NCBI GenBank assembly: GCA_937930535.1
Contig: CALGKJ010000167.1
Span: 1-36,568 of the forward strand
DNA from: an uncultured Clostridia bacterium
GTDB taxonomy: Bacteria; Bacillota; Clostridia; Lutisporales; Lutisporaceae
Length of the DNA: 36,568 nucleotides
Reading direction: 5' to 3'
Below, in pieces: positions 17,116-26,412 of the stretch (positions are counted from its first letter, which is position 1; each line of letters opens with the position of its first letter). The position numbers and the translations under genes were made by a program. A model generated the notes under the pieces. The model saw nothing but the letters and a program-made list of their open reading frames with translations, did no database searches and had not been told where the DNA came from.

Positions 17116-19257
17116 TTGTCTGCTGATATTAATAGGCTTTCTGATAATAAGGAAATATCTCCTGTAGATTTATTCTATGAAAGCTTTGAGAAGTTGAATG
17201 AGTACCAAAAAGCGGCTGTCCTTGATTATAGGAAGGCTTTGCTTGTTAACGCTCATGTAGGCAGTGGAAAAACAACAGTACTAATACACAAAATACTATA
17301 TCTGCATTTTATAAAAAAGCTTCCCTTGCAGAGCATGGTAGTGCTTACCTTCACAAACAAAGCGGCTCAGGAGATCAAGGACAGACTAAAACAATTAGGC
17401 AGCACTATAAAAAATGACGATATGAAGTTTTTTGGCACCTTTCACAGTGTTTGCAGAACTCTGCTAAGCAGCAGCCTGACTGTTGAAAACTTAGGATATA
17501 CAAAGGAATTTTCTATAGCTGATGGAGATGAAATATTAGAGCTGTATGACAGAATAATGATTGACAATAATTTGTCAATAAAATACAAAAACAAGATTAA
17601 AAAGCGTATGGATAAAGTAAAAAGCGGAGAGACACTATATGGGAATATGAAAAATGATGATGATATAAACGAGCTTATGAAGCTTTTAAAGCAGGAGAAG
17701 ATACGCTGTAATATTATGGATTTTGATGATTTAATTGATTATAGCATTGAACTGCTTCCTATATCGCAATTTAAACCTCAATGGATAATAATAGATGAAT
17801 TTCAGGACTGCGACAGCAGACAGCTTAAAATGGTGGAGCTTTTGGCTGGAAATACAGGCAATATATTTGCAGTTGGGGATCCAAACCAAGTAATATATTC
17901 TTGGCGAGGCGGAGGCGGAGAGGTTTTTGAGGATTTTAAGGTCAAGCATAATGCCAGTGAAATATCACTGCCAATTAACTACAGGTCTACCACTACCATA
18001 CTTAATGCGGCAAGATCATTTTTAAAGAACGGTGTTAACTTAAGCGGGGTTCGAGAGAGCGGAACGCCTATAACCATAAAAAAACACCACAACAGGTTTA
18101 ATGAAGCAGTATATTTGTGCCAGAGAATTAAAAGCCTCAATTCCATGGGAACAGCTTATAAGGACATCGCTGTTTTTTATAGAAAGCAAAAGGATTCAGA
18201 GGTTTTTGCAGAAGTGTTTGATAAGCATGATATACCCTTTGAAGTATCATCAAGAAAAACACTTAGAGATACTCCTGCATTGTATTGGGCTTTGAGGCTT
18301 CTAAAGGCGGCGGTTAATAACAGAGATAAAAGCAGTATTGTGTTTTTACTTGGTACTGGCAGATATGGTGTAGGAATCAGTCAAAAAAAAGTAAAAGACA
18401 TAGCACAGAAATTCTTTAAAGCTGATGCTGATACATGCGGTATTGAACTGTTGTCAAAAATAAAGGGCTTCAGAGAATGGTGCGGCAACCATACAACCTC
18501 CTTGGAGGAAACCGCCAGTCAGATATATGACTACTTTGATATCGCTATGTATCTTGCCCCCACCTCTATTACCTTTGAAGAAGACAGACGCATTGTGATG
18601 AAGCTTTTAAATGATATTACCGAATATTCAGTGGCTAATAATAAGGATATCTTTGAAGTAATAGGAGACTATGCTAATAGTTCCTCCCTTTATGGTAATC
18701 AAATATTAAAGGAAGTCAGCAACAACATACACCAAGATGAGGATACTGTCAAGCTTATGACTCTTCATGCTTCCAAGGGCTTAGAATTCGATTATGTATT
18801 TATTTCTGGTGTTAATCTTGGAAATATACCTATTATTAGTAAGGGTGAGGAGGGGGAGAAGGAAGAACAAAGATTGTTTTTTGTGGGAATCACCAGAGCC
18901 AGAGACAGTCTTGAAATATCCTATCATGTAAAGCCTGATGATTTTGGCGTGTATGGGGTTCCCAGTCCTTATCTAAGGATGATACCAGAGGAACTTATTG
19001 AAAGTGAGGATTTTGGAAGCAGAGCATCCAGCCTTGGGCAGCTTAGAAGAGAAATAAAGGATAATATTGATAAAAAATCTGAAAGCTCAAAAGCCAATTG
19101 TCCAGCGGACAATGTAAAGCATAAAGTGCTGGTAGTCCATGATAAATACGGTCAGGGAGAAGTTATTTCAGAGGATGAAAACAACATAACCGTAGAGTTT
19201 CCTGTCTATGGTGACAAAACATTTACAAAAATGTTTTGTCCTCTAAAATATATATAA
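17116..19257 (+). CDS. UvrD/PcrA-like SF1A helicase
   Basis: A putative 3'-5' DNA helicase. All core motifs are present: Walker A AHVGSGKTT, motif Ia VVLTFTNKAA, motif II IIDEFQDCD, motif III VGDPNQVIYSWRG, motif IV NYRSTTTI, motif V TLHASKGLEFDYVF and motif VI EEQRLFFVGITRARDSL. No C-terminal nuclease domain. The last 45 residues (HKVLVVHDKYGQGEVIS to MFCPLKYI) resemble the Tudor-like, RNA-polymerase-binding C-terminus of PcrA. The TTG at 17116 is chosen because AGGTGAGG precedes it; a GTG at 17107 directly after the upstream stop would add three residues but has no ribosome site. About 713 residues, near PcrA length. Translational coupling to the SF2 helicase is likely. Confidence 0.88.
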   Translation: MSADINRLSDNKEISPVDLFYESFEKLNEYQKAAVLDYRKALLVNAHVGSGKTTVLIHKILYLHFIKKLPLQSMVVLTFTNKAAQEIKDRLKQLGSTIKNDDMKFFGTFHSVCRTLLSSSLTVENLGYTKEFSIADGDEILELYDRIMIDNNLSIKYKNKIKKRMDKVKSGETLYGNMKNDDDINELMKLLKQEKIRCNIMDFDDLIDYSIELLPISQFKPQWIIIDEFQDCDSRQLKMVELLAGNTGNIFAVGDPNQVIYSWRGGGGEVFEDFKVKHNASEISLPINYRSTTTILNAARSFLKNGVNLSGVRESGTPITIKKHHNRFNEAVYLCQRIKSLNSMGTAYKDIAVFYRKQKDSEVFAEVFDKHDIPFEVSSRKTLRDTPALYWALRLLKAAVNNRDKSSIVFLLGTGRYGVGISQKKVKDIAQKFFKADADTCGIELLSKIKGFREWCGNHTTSLEETASQIYDYFDIAMYLAPTSITFEEDRRIVMKLLNDITEYSVANNKDIFEVIGDYANSSSLYGNQILKEVSNNIHQDEDTVKLMTLHASKGLEFDYVFISGVNLGNIPIISKGEEGEKEEQRLFFVGITRARDSLEISYHVKPDDFGVYGVPSPYLRMIPEELIESEDFGSRASSLGQLRREIKDNIDKKSESSKANCPADNVKHKVLVVHDKYGQGEVISEDENNITVEFPVYGDKTFTKMFCPLKYI

Positions 19258-19287
19258 GTTTAATTTATTTGAGAGTGGGTGTAATGT

Positions 19288-20775
19288 ATGGGAGAAGGAA
19301 GCTTTAAAAACATTTTTAAAAACAGGAATTTTCTAATTTTATGGGTAGGTCATGTAATAAGTTTTTTTGGGGATATGCTTACTTTTTTTGCACTGCCGCT
19401 GCTGGTTTATAATGCAACAGGCAGTAAGAAGGCATTAGCTATGGCTGCTCTGATTAGAGGTATACCTATACTGGTGCTTGGACTTTTTGCAGGAGCACTG
19501 GTTGACCGCTGGAATAGGAAAAAAATAATGATATCCTCTGATTTGATCAGAGCTGTATTAACACTGCCCTTGATATTTGTAGGTGATAAATACTTTGTTA
19601 TAACTGTATATATAGTATCACTGTTAAAATCAGTTGTAGGTATATTCTTTAATCCTGCATACAGCTCTACAATACCTTTCATTGCTGAAAAAAAGGATTT
19701 AAATACGGTTAATTCACTATCTGGTTTAGCAAACAATCTGCTGATGATTCTATCACCGTTGATAGGAGTGGCATTGCTTGTAAGGTTTAATTACAGCCGT
19801 ATGATACTGTTTATAGATATAGTATCCTTTATTATATCTGCAATTGCTGTTTATTTTGTAAATATACCTGAAAGAGAAAAATCAGAAAATAATAAGCTTA
19901 ACGTTAGGACTGTATTGCTGGATGCCAAGGATGGTGTTAAATATATAGTAAATTCAAAGCCCCTTTTGGCAATAATGATAACCTCTGTTATCACCATGTT
20001 TGGACAGGGCTTTATTGGTCCTTTATGGACTCCCTATGTTGTAGAGGTGCTAGGAAAGCCTGCTACATTTCAGGCTAAGCTGGTGTCAAACCAAGGTATT
20101 GGCATGCTGGCAGGTACAGTTATGGTAATGCTTCTAGGTCTCAGGGGTTCCAAATCAAATAAAAAAGTTTATACAGTATTTGCAGCATTTACAGGAGCCG
20201 CTGTTTATTTGCAGCTTGTTTTTTCTGAAAATGCCGCAGAAATGTCTTTTTTTAAGTATGTAACCGAGATATTCAGAGCACCTTCGGCATTTCTCAGCAG
20301 CCTTCCCTTTAAAACAGGTATTGTGTTCTTAATTTGCATTATTGCAGTAATAGTATTTGGTCTGAAGGCTTCTGAAACCTATAAAAAAATGTATTCATAT
20401 TTTGTGTTGATGACAGGTATAACTATATTTATGCAGATAACAACAGCCAATTTTAATGTGTTTGTTATGTGGGGTATATTAGTAGGAATATTTATCTCAG
20501 GTATGAACGTATCAACACAGACTATTATGCAGCATGCCACAAGAAAGGATTATATGGGAAGAATAAGCAGTGCATTTTTTCTGATTAATCAGGGCTTTTC
20601 CATGTTATCCATGAGCTTGGTGGCAATAGTTGGGGATATAATAACTACCAAAAATCTGCTGGTATTTGCATGTAGTATTTGGCTTGTAGGCTGTATAATT
20701 GGTTCCATTGCCATGCTGCTTGTTAAAGAAAAGCAGCTAACTGTAATAGAAACCACTACTCACCATGCTCAATAG
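19288..20775 (+). CDS. MFS transporter, macrolide-efflux (MFS_3) type
   Basis: A 495-residue proton-coupled transporter with about 12 membrane segments. It starts FLILWVGHVISFFGDMLTFFALPLLVY-like, matching the NRE/MefA-type subfamily, and carries the motif A loop GALVDRWNRKKIM (near residues 71-83). Members export drugs, macrolides, metals or siderophores; the substrate here is unknown. A longer than usual central stretch (about residues 300-350) separates the two halves. The ATG follows GAGAGTGGGTG. It begins 30 bases after the SF1 helicase stop with no terminator between, so it may share that transcript. Confidence 0.85.
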   Translation: MGEGSFKNIFKNRNFLILWVGHVISFFGDMLTFFALPLLVYNATGSKKALAMAALIRGIPILVLGLFAGALVDRWNRKKIMISSDLIRAVLTLPLIFVGDKYFVITVYIVSLLKSVVGIFFNPAYSSTIPFIAEKKDLNTVNSLSGLANNLLMILSPLIGVALLVRFNYSRMILFIDIVSFIISAIAVYFVNIPEREKSENNKLNVRTVLLDAKDGVKYIVNSKPLLAIMITSVITMFGQGFIGPLWTPYVVEVLGKPATFQAKLVSNQGIGMLAGTVMVMLLGLRGSKSNKKVYTVFAAFTGAAVYLQLVFSENAAEMSFFKYVTEIFRAPSAFLSSLPFKTGIVFLICIIAVIVFGLKASETYKKMYSYFVLMTGITIFMQITTANFNVFVMWGILVGIFISGMNVSTQTIMQHATRKDYMGRISSAFFLINQGFSMLSMSLVAIVGDIITTKNLLVFACSIWLVGCIIGSIAMLLVKEKQLTVIETTTHHAQ

Positions 20776-20789
20776 ATATAAATTTGAAT

Positions 20790-20841
20790 ATTAACTATTC
20801 CCAATTTATGTCAGAAACTTTGTATTAATAGTTAATTTCTG
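20790..20841 (+). terminator. Inverted repeat between the MFS and ppx genes, possible terminator
   Basis: ATTAACTATT (20790-20799) is the reverse complement of AATAGTTAAT (20827-20836) with a 27-base loop. CAGAAA (20812-20817) inside the loop could pair with TTTCTG (20836-20841), which is a pseudoknot-like arrangement. There is no T-run, so terminator function is uncertain. Confidence 0.35.
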
Positions 20842-20904
20842 GTTGAAAATTATTTGCATATATGTAATTATTTATATAGATTATTAAAAGAGGAGTATTA
20901 TGCT

Positions 20905-22422
20905 ATGGATGAAAGGATTGCAATCATAGACCTTGGATCCAATTCCGTAAGACTTATGATTATGGAAATATATGCTGACAATTCCTTTAAGGTTATTAAT
21001 GAAGTTAAGGAAACAGTAAGGCTGTCAGAGGGCATGAACAAGGAGAATATTTTGCAGCCTGATGCAATCCGCAGAACACTTCAAGTACTCAGGCTGTTTA
21101 AAAGCTTGTGCAGTTCAAACAAGGTAAGACATTTAATAGCTATAGCTACAGCAGCGGTGAGAACAGCCAGAAATAGAGAAGAGTTTTTGCATATTGTGAA
21201 GCTTGATACTGGAATCAGCTTTGAAGTTATTTCTGGAGAAAAGGAAGCTGCTCTAGGCTTTAGAGCCGTAGAATTCACAATGAATATTGAAGAAGGATTT
21301 TGTGTGGACATCGGTGGAGCCAGCACAGAGATAACCAGATTTAAAAACAAAAAAATAATAAATTCTATAAGCTTACCCTTTGGTGCGGTTAATCTTACAG
21401 AAAAGTTTTTAGATAAAGGTGCTAATACTCAAAAAACGGTACAAGTGCTTGAAAAATTTTTAGCAGCACAGTATAAAAAGGTGCCATGGCTGAGAAAAAG
21501 TAAGGATGCAAGTGTATTAGTTGGTCTGGGAGGCACTATCAGAACTTTATGTAAGATTGATCGAAGCAGAAAGGCCTATAGTCTTAATATGACTCACAAT
21601 TATGAGATGGAATATAAGGATATAGAAGAAATATACCATGATATCAGACTTATGGATCTTGAAAAAAGAATGAGTATACCTGGAATGTCAAAGGAAAGGG
21701 CAGATATTATTATAGCAGGCAGCAGTGCCATTTACATGCTGCTTAAAGCAATTGGAACAAGCAAGCTTATTGTAAGCGGAAGCGGCATAAGAGAAGGTGT
21801 TTTCTATGACTATTACCTGAATCAGCAGATGCAGGGTGAAATACGAAATATAAGTGAGTTTAGTGTAAATAATATAATTAAGCGTTATAATATTAATATT
21901 GATCATGCAAGGCAGGTAAGAAGCCTTGCTTTGGACATATATGATCAATTAGAACCTATACATAAGCTGCCTAAGGAATGTAGTGAAATAATATCCAGAG
22001 CAGCATTGCTTAATGATGCTGGGATAATGATTGATTTTTATAACAGGGACGAGCACACATATTACCTGATTACAAATTCAAGAATTAGTGGTCTTTTACA
22101 TAGAGAGATTATTATGACTGCATTAGTTGCAGCTAAATTCACAGGGAATAAATTTAAAAAGTATTGTCACTATCATAAGGATATAATATCCAAAGAGGAT
22201 TATATCATAATCAGAAAATTAATTATTATGCTTTCCATATGTGATAAGCTGGACAAAAGTAAATCACGAATGCTTGAGGGTTTTAATTGCAGCATATCTA
22301 ACAGCAAGGTAATAATAAAAATAAGCAAGACAGGCGGCTATAGCGAGCTTGAGATAGCCGAAGCGAGCAAGCTTAAGGTAAGCTTTAAAAAGATTTTTGG
22401 TAAATCCCTAGAGATAATTTAA
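20905..22422 (+). CDS. ppx: Ppx/GppA family exopolyphosphatase
   Basis: Cleaves terminal phosphate from polyphosphate or pppGpp. The N-terminal ASKHA-fold domains (about 1-310) show AIIDLGSNSVRL (residues 5-16), VDIGGASTEI, VGLGGTIRTL and VSGSGIREGVFYDY, the usual phosphate-binding loops. The C-terminal HD-type helical domain (about 320-505) is present, but the canonical HD doublet reads ND in LLNDAGIMIDF (near residue 369). The ATG at 20905 follows AAGAGGAG; a longer reading from 20854 crosses a probable promoter region. The polyphosphate kinase gene is 69 bases downstream, forming a polyphosphate pair. Length is 505 residues. Confidence 0.92.
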   Translation: MDERIAIIDLGSNSVRLMIMEIYADNSFKVINEVKETVRLSEGMNKENILQPDAIRRTLQVLRLFKSLCSSNKVRHLIAIATAAVRTARNREEFLHIVKLDTGISFEVISGEKEAALGFRAVEFTMNIEEGFCVDIGGASTEITRFKNKKIINSISLPFGAVNLTEKFLDKGANTQKTVQVLEKFLAAQYKKVPWLRKSKDASVLVGLGGTIRTLCKIDRSRKAYSLNMTHNYEMEYKDIEEIYHDIRLMDLEKRMSIPGMSKERADIIIAGSSAIYMLLKAIGTSKLIVSGSGIREGVFYDYYLNQQMQGEIRNISEFSVNNIIKRYNINIDHARQVRSLALDIYDQLEPIHKLPKECSEIISRAALLNDAGIMIDFYNRDEHTYYLITNSRISGLLHREIIMTALVAAKFTGNKFKKYCHYHKDIISKEDYIIIRKLIIMLSICDKLDKSKSRMLEGFNCSISNSKVIIKISKTGGYSELEIAEASKLKVSFKKIFGKSLEII

Positions 22423-22491
22423 TTAATTTAAGCTTCAGGGCTTGTGACTTTTTTTAATTACAATAAGGTCATACCAAGGAAAAGGTGAAGC

Positions 22492-24639
22492 ATGATGTTA
22501 GAAAATAACAAACTATTTAGTACCCTGGATGATAAGCCAGCGGTATTAGAAGTTAATAAATCAGAAAAATGTCATTCAGGAAAAAACTACATAAACAGAG
22601 AATTAAGCTGGCTTGAATTTAACAGCAGAGTATTAGAGGAGGCACAGGATAAGAAAAATCCGCTTCTTGAGCGGACTAAGTTTTTATCAATAGTAAGCTC
22701 CAATCTTGATGAATTTTTTATGGTAAGAGTAGCCTCGCTAAAGGATCAGATTCATGTAGGGCATTTAAAGCATGATTTATCAGGTATGCTGCCAGCAGAG
22801 CAGATTAAAAAAATATCCTTAAAGGTGCACAATATGGTATACAAGCAATATAATTCCTTTAACAGATCAATAATGCCTGCATTAAACAGAGAGGGAATAG
22901 CACTTTTAAAATTAGAGGATCTGGATAATAAGCAGCTGGAATATATTGAAGAATATTTTGAAAGTACTATATTTCCAGTATTAACTCCTATGGCTGTTGA
23001 TAAAAGCAGACCCTTTCCACTTATATTAAATAAAAGCCTAAATATTGCAGTATTATTGGAAAGCAGGGAAGCGGAAAGCGGCTTTATCTTTGCTACTGTA
23101 CAAGTACCTGCCATTTTAGACAGAATAATTAAGCTGCCATCCCCAAATGAGCAATTTATATTGCTGGAGGATATAATAAAGAAATACCTACATAGACTTT
23201 TCAGAGGTCACAATATACTAAGCTCAGGCATGTACAGAATAACAAGAAATGCAGATTTAAGCATAGACGAGGAAGGTGCCGAGGATTTACTCAAGGCTAT
23301 TGAGAAGTCAATAAAAAGAAGAAAATGGGGAGCTGCCATAAGACTTGAGATAGACTATGGATTTGATACTAGGCTTATAGATATTTTGAAGGAAGAGCTG
23401 GAGATAAAAAATGAGGATATATATTATATAAATGGGTGCTTAGACCTTACTTTCTTAATGAAATTCAATAACAAGCTGGGAGATAAATACAGTTATCTGA
23501 GAAATGAGCTGCTGCCGCCTGTAACACCTCTTGACCTTATAGGATATGACAACATTTTTGAAGCAATTTCAGAAAAAGATATACTTCTTCATCATCCTTA
23601 TGAATCCTTTGACTATGTAACTGAATTTATAAAAAAAGCTGCATGGGATCCCAATATCCTTGCAATAAAGCAGACCCTTTATAGAGTAAGCGGTAATTCA
23701 CCTATAGTAAATGCATTAGCAGAGGCTGCTGAAAATGGCAAACAAGTATCGGTGCTGGTAGAGCTGAAAGCACGTTTTGATGAAGAAAATAATATTAACT
23801 GGGCAAAACAGTTAGAAAAATCGGGCTGCCATGTTATTTACGGACTCATGGGCTTAAAAACCCATTGTAAGATGACCTTGATAGTCCGAAAAGAAGATGA
23901 AGGTATAAAGAGGTACGTACATCTGAGTACTGGAAATTATAATGATATAACTGCTACTCTGTATACAGATATTGGCTTGTTTACTTCTAATCCATATATA
24001 GCAGCAGATACTTCAGCAATATTTAATATGCTTTCCGGCTATACACAGCTGGATAAGTTATATAAGCTGGAGGTAGCCCCTATTGGTATGCGCAGAAGAT
24101 TTATTGAGCTTATAGAAAACGAAGCAAACAATGCCAGAGAAGGCAGAAAGGCTGCCATAATAGCAAAAATGAACTCCCTTATGGACGAGGATATTATCAA
24201 TGCTTTGTATGAAGCATCAAGAGCGGGTGTCAGTATACAGCTTATTGTCAGGGGAATTTGCTGCCTAAGACCTCAGGTTGCTGGACTAAGTGAGAATATA
24301 AGAGTAATAAGCATTGTGGACAGATTTCTTGAACACAGCAGAATATATTATTTCTACAATAATGGAGCTGAATCAGTATATTTATCAAGTGCTGACTGGA
24401 TGTATAGGAATATGGATAAAAGAGTAGAAGTAATATTTCCAGTTGAAGATAGCTGCTTGATAGAAAGAATAAAAAAAATTCTTGACATACTGCTTCGAGA
24501 TAATGTAAAGTCAAGAGTATTAGGATCGGATGGAGTATATTGTCATATTGATAAAAGAGGAAAGCAGCTTATACAAAGTCAATTGTATCTTTATGAAATC
24601 ACCCGACAACAGGTTGAGGAAAAACAAAAGAGCTTTTAG
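22492..24639 (+). CDS. ppk1: Polyphosphate kinase 1
   Basis: Makes inorganic polyphosphate from ATP, reversibly, at the membrane face. The N-terminal domain starts INRELSWLEFNSRVLEEA (about residues 33-50), followed by LSIVSSNLDEFFMVRVA. Two PLD-type phosphohistidine regions carry the catalytic residues: GLKTHCKMTLIVR with His458, and EHSRIYYFYNNG with His615; HLSTGNYN lies between. The protein is 715 residues, a full-length enzyme. Two ATG codons (22492 and 22495) follow AAAGGTGA; the first is used. A weak stem with a run of seven T (about 22431-22456) lies between ppx and this gene and might reduce read-through. Confidence 0.96.
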   Translation: MMLENNKLFSTLDDKPAVLEVNKSEKCHSGKNYINRELSWLEFNSRVLEEAQDKKNPLLERTKFLSIVSSNLDEFFMVRVASLKDQIHVGHLKHDLSGMLPAEQIKKISLKVHNMVYKQYNSFNRSIMPALNREGIALLKLEDLDNKQLEYIEEYFESTIFPVLTPMAVDKSRPFPLILNKSLNIAVLLESREAESGFIFATVQVPAILDRIIKLPSPNEQFILLEDIIKKYLHRLFRGHNILSSGMYRITRNADLSIDEEGAEDLLKAIEKSIKRRKWGAAIRLEIDYGFDTRLIDILKEELEIKNEDIYYINGCLDLTFLMKFNNKLGDKYSYLRNELLPPVTPLDLIGYDNIFEAISEKDILLHHPYESFDYVTEFIKKAAWDPNILAIKQTLYRVSGNSPIVNALAEAAENGKQVSVLVELKARFDEENNINWAKQLEKSGCHVIYGLMGLKTHCKMTLIVRKEDEGIKRYVHLSTGNYNDITATLYTDIGLFTSNPYIAADTSAIFNMLSGYTQLDKLYKLEVAPIGMRRRFIELIENEANNAREGRKAAIIAKMNSLMDEDIINALYEASRAGVSIQLIVRGICCLRPQVAGLSENIRVISIVDRFLEHSRIYYFYNNGAESVYLSSADWMYRNMDKRVEVIFPVEDSCLIERIKKILDILLRDNVKSRVLGSDGVYCHIDKRGKQLIQSQLYLYEITRQQVEEKQKSF

Positions 24640-24742
24640 GAATAATCTGGCTTAATATTCGTTACAAAAAATATTTTGACAAATAGAAGGGTAATTAAAA
24701 AATACGTAGAATATATATTAATTATAATAAGGAGGGAAGTGT

Positions 24743-26215
24743 ATGGATAAAAAACAAGTATTAATTCAACGCAATAGCTTATTATGTAAACTTTTATGGG
24801 CATCCTGGCTGCTAAGTATGGCTGTAAGTATATTAACAAACAAACCACTAATGACAATATTGAGCATTGCAATTGCAGGAACAGCAGTATGCTTATTGAC
24901 AACTATCCTCACATGGAAGAAAATTATGGTAATGCATACTATGTATGTGGTTGTGGCAGGGGTTAGCGTCATAAGCTTTATGATGATGAAAGGTGTCCCG
25001 CATATTACCACATATGTTATGGTTTATTTTAGCTTGATACTTGTTTCGCTTTATCAGGATTATAAGCCTATTTTATTTTCGGGCATAGTGGGAATGGGAT
25101 TTACAGTATATTTCTTTATGATATATAAAGAAGCAATGTTTTTAACTGGAACAATGACTACTCTAATCAATTTTATAGTATATATAATATTGTTCACAGG
25201 CTTGCTTATTTTCCAAAGTACATTCAGTGAAAGGCTGCGCAATAGAGTAGTGGCTAGTCAGGAAGAAGCTTTGGAATCTCATAAGGAGCTTGAAGCAATG
25301 CTGCTGAAAATAAAAGAATCAGTAGGAATATTAAGTGAATTCAGTGAACATTTAAGTTCAAACCTGAAGGTAACAGGACAAATATCAGAAAGAGTAACAC
25401 AGACCTTTCATGAAATAGCTCAAAGTATAGAGAGTCAGGCTGCAAGTGTCTCAGATATTAGTCATTCCATGAATGTTGGGGATGAAAATATTGTGATGGT
25501 TGTTAAAGCCTCTAAGGTCATGAATGAAAAATCAAGTCAAACTGTTGAAATAATTCAAAATGGAAATAATCTTATGCACGCATTGTCTGCTGAAATGGAG
25601 ACAGTAAGCTTAGATATTAACAGTACAGTTACAAAGATGAGTGAGTTAAATGAACAAACTCAGCAAATAGGAGATATACTTACTACTATAAATAGCATAG
25701 CAGAGCAGACAAACCTGCTGGCATTAAACGCAGCTATAGAAGCAGCAAGAGCTGGAGAGCATGGCAGAGGCTTTGCAGTTGTAGCTGATGAGGTTAGAAA
25801 GCTGGCTGAAAACTCAAGACAAGCTACTGAGAACATTGTAACAATATTGGGAGATATCAGAAGCAAAACCCTGAGTGTGACAAAGCAGATCGATTCTGTG
25901 CAGGTATCAGTACGTGAAAGCGATACTTCAACAAAGAAGGTAAGTAATATGTTTGTTCAGATATCAGACAACTCCAAGGAAGTACTAAATCAGGTAACAA
26001 GTGTAGACAATATGGTAAATGCTCTGATGACGTCTTCGCAAGAGATAGTTGAGGAAATAACATCAATATCTGCTGGTACTGAAGAAAACACAAGCTATGT
26101 CAGTGAAATGCTGGATAGTGTAAAGGAACAAAATGAAAGAATAGATGATATAGTAAAAAGCTTTAAGAAAATCGAAAAGCTTACTTCAGAGCTGAGAGAA
26201 ATGACTATTCAATAA
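24743..26215 (+). CDS. Chemoreceptor-like MCP with multi-helix membrane N-terminus
   Basis: A signalling protein of 490 residues. The first 165 residues hold about six hydrophobic segments with short loops and no sizeable extracellular domain. No clear HAMP segment follows. The rest is the MCP coiled coil with the canonical tip: [20 protein letters not shown] (about 320-339) followed by [12 protein letters not shown]. The input is therefore probably sensed within the membrane (membrane state, proton or electron transport, a hydrophobic ligand) or through another protein. The ATG follows AAGGAGGG. TTGACA at 24676-24681 is a good -35 box but lacks a good -10 box. A terminator follows the gene. 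Confidence 0.88.
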   Translation: MDKKQVLIQRNSLLCKLLWASWLLSMAVSILTNKPLMTILSIAIAGTAVCLLTTILTWKKIMVMHTMYVVVAGVSVISFMMMKGVPHITTYVMVYFSLILVSLYQDYKPILFSGIVGMGFTVYFFMIYKEAMFLTGTMTTLINFIVYIILFTGLLIFQSTFSERLRNRVVASQEEALESHKELEAMLLKIKESVGILSEFSEHLSSNLKVTGQISERVTQTFHEIAQSIESQAASVSDISHSMNVGDENIVMVVKASKVMNEKSSQTVEIIQNGNNLMHALSAEMETVSLDINSTVTKMSELNEQTQQIGDILTTINSIAEQTNLLALNAAIEAARAGEHGRGFAVVADEVRKLAENSRQATENIVTILGDIRSKTLSVTKQIDSVQVSVRESDTSTKKVSNMFVQISDNSKEVLNQVTSVDNMVNALMTSSQEIVEEITSISAGTEENTSYVSEMLDSVKEQNERIDDIVKSFKKIEKLTSELREMTIQ

Positions 26216-26250
26216 TATCAGCGATTATTTGGAGGTACAATTAACTGCAT

Positions 26251-26291
26251 AAAAAAATGCTTTTATTCCTATGAATAAAAGCATTTTTTAT
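26251..26291. terminator. Terminator after the second chemoreceptor
   Basis: ATGCTTTTATTC (26257-26268) pairs with GAATAAAAGCAT (26273-26284) around a 4-base loop, with A-run before and T-run after. Confidence 0.92.
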
Positions 26292-26305
26292 ATTTGAATT
26301 TATAG

Positions 26306-26311
26306 TATACT
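26306..26311 (+). promoter_or_regulatory. Possible -10 box ahead of the tandem repeat
   Basis: TATACT lies inside the palindrome TAGTATACTA (26303-26312). There is no good -35 box; the matching position falls in the T-run of the terminator. A start from here would begin inside the first arm of repeat copy 1. Confidence 0.3.
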
Positions 26312-26410
26312 AGAGCTAAGACACTTTAAAGTTGAAAATACTTTCAACTAAAAGTCTCTAAGCTCTATGAGAGAAATAACTGGAAAAACTAAATTATGAA
26401 GTTATTTCTC
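26311..26410 (+). repeat. Structured tandem repeat, copy 1 (glpP upstream region)
   Basis: Two hairpins. Hairpin A: TAGAGCT (26311-26317) with AGCTCTA (26361-26367); then a symmetric 5x5 internal loop (AAGAC / CTCTA); then ACTTT (26323-26327) with AAAGT (26351-26355); then GTTGAAA (26331-26337) with TTTCAAC (26342-26348) and a 4-base loop. Hairpin B: GAGAAATAACT (26371-26381) with AGTTATTTCTC (26400-26410), 11 perfect pairs. Copy 2 follows at a spacing of exactly 102 bases. Confidence 0.85.
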
Positions 26411-26412
26411 TG

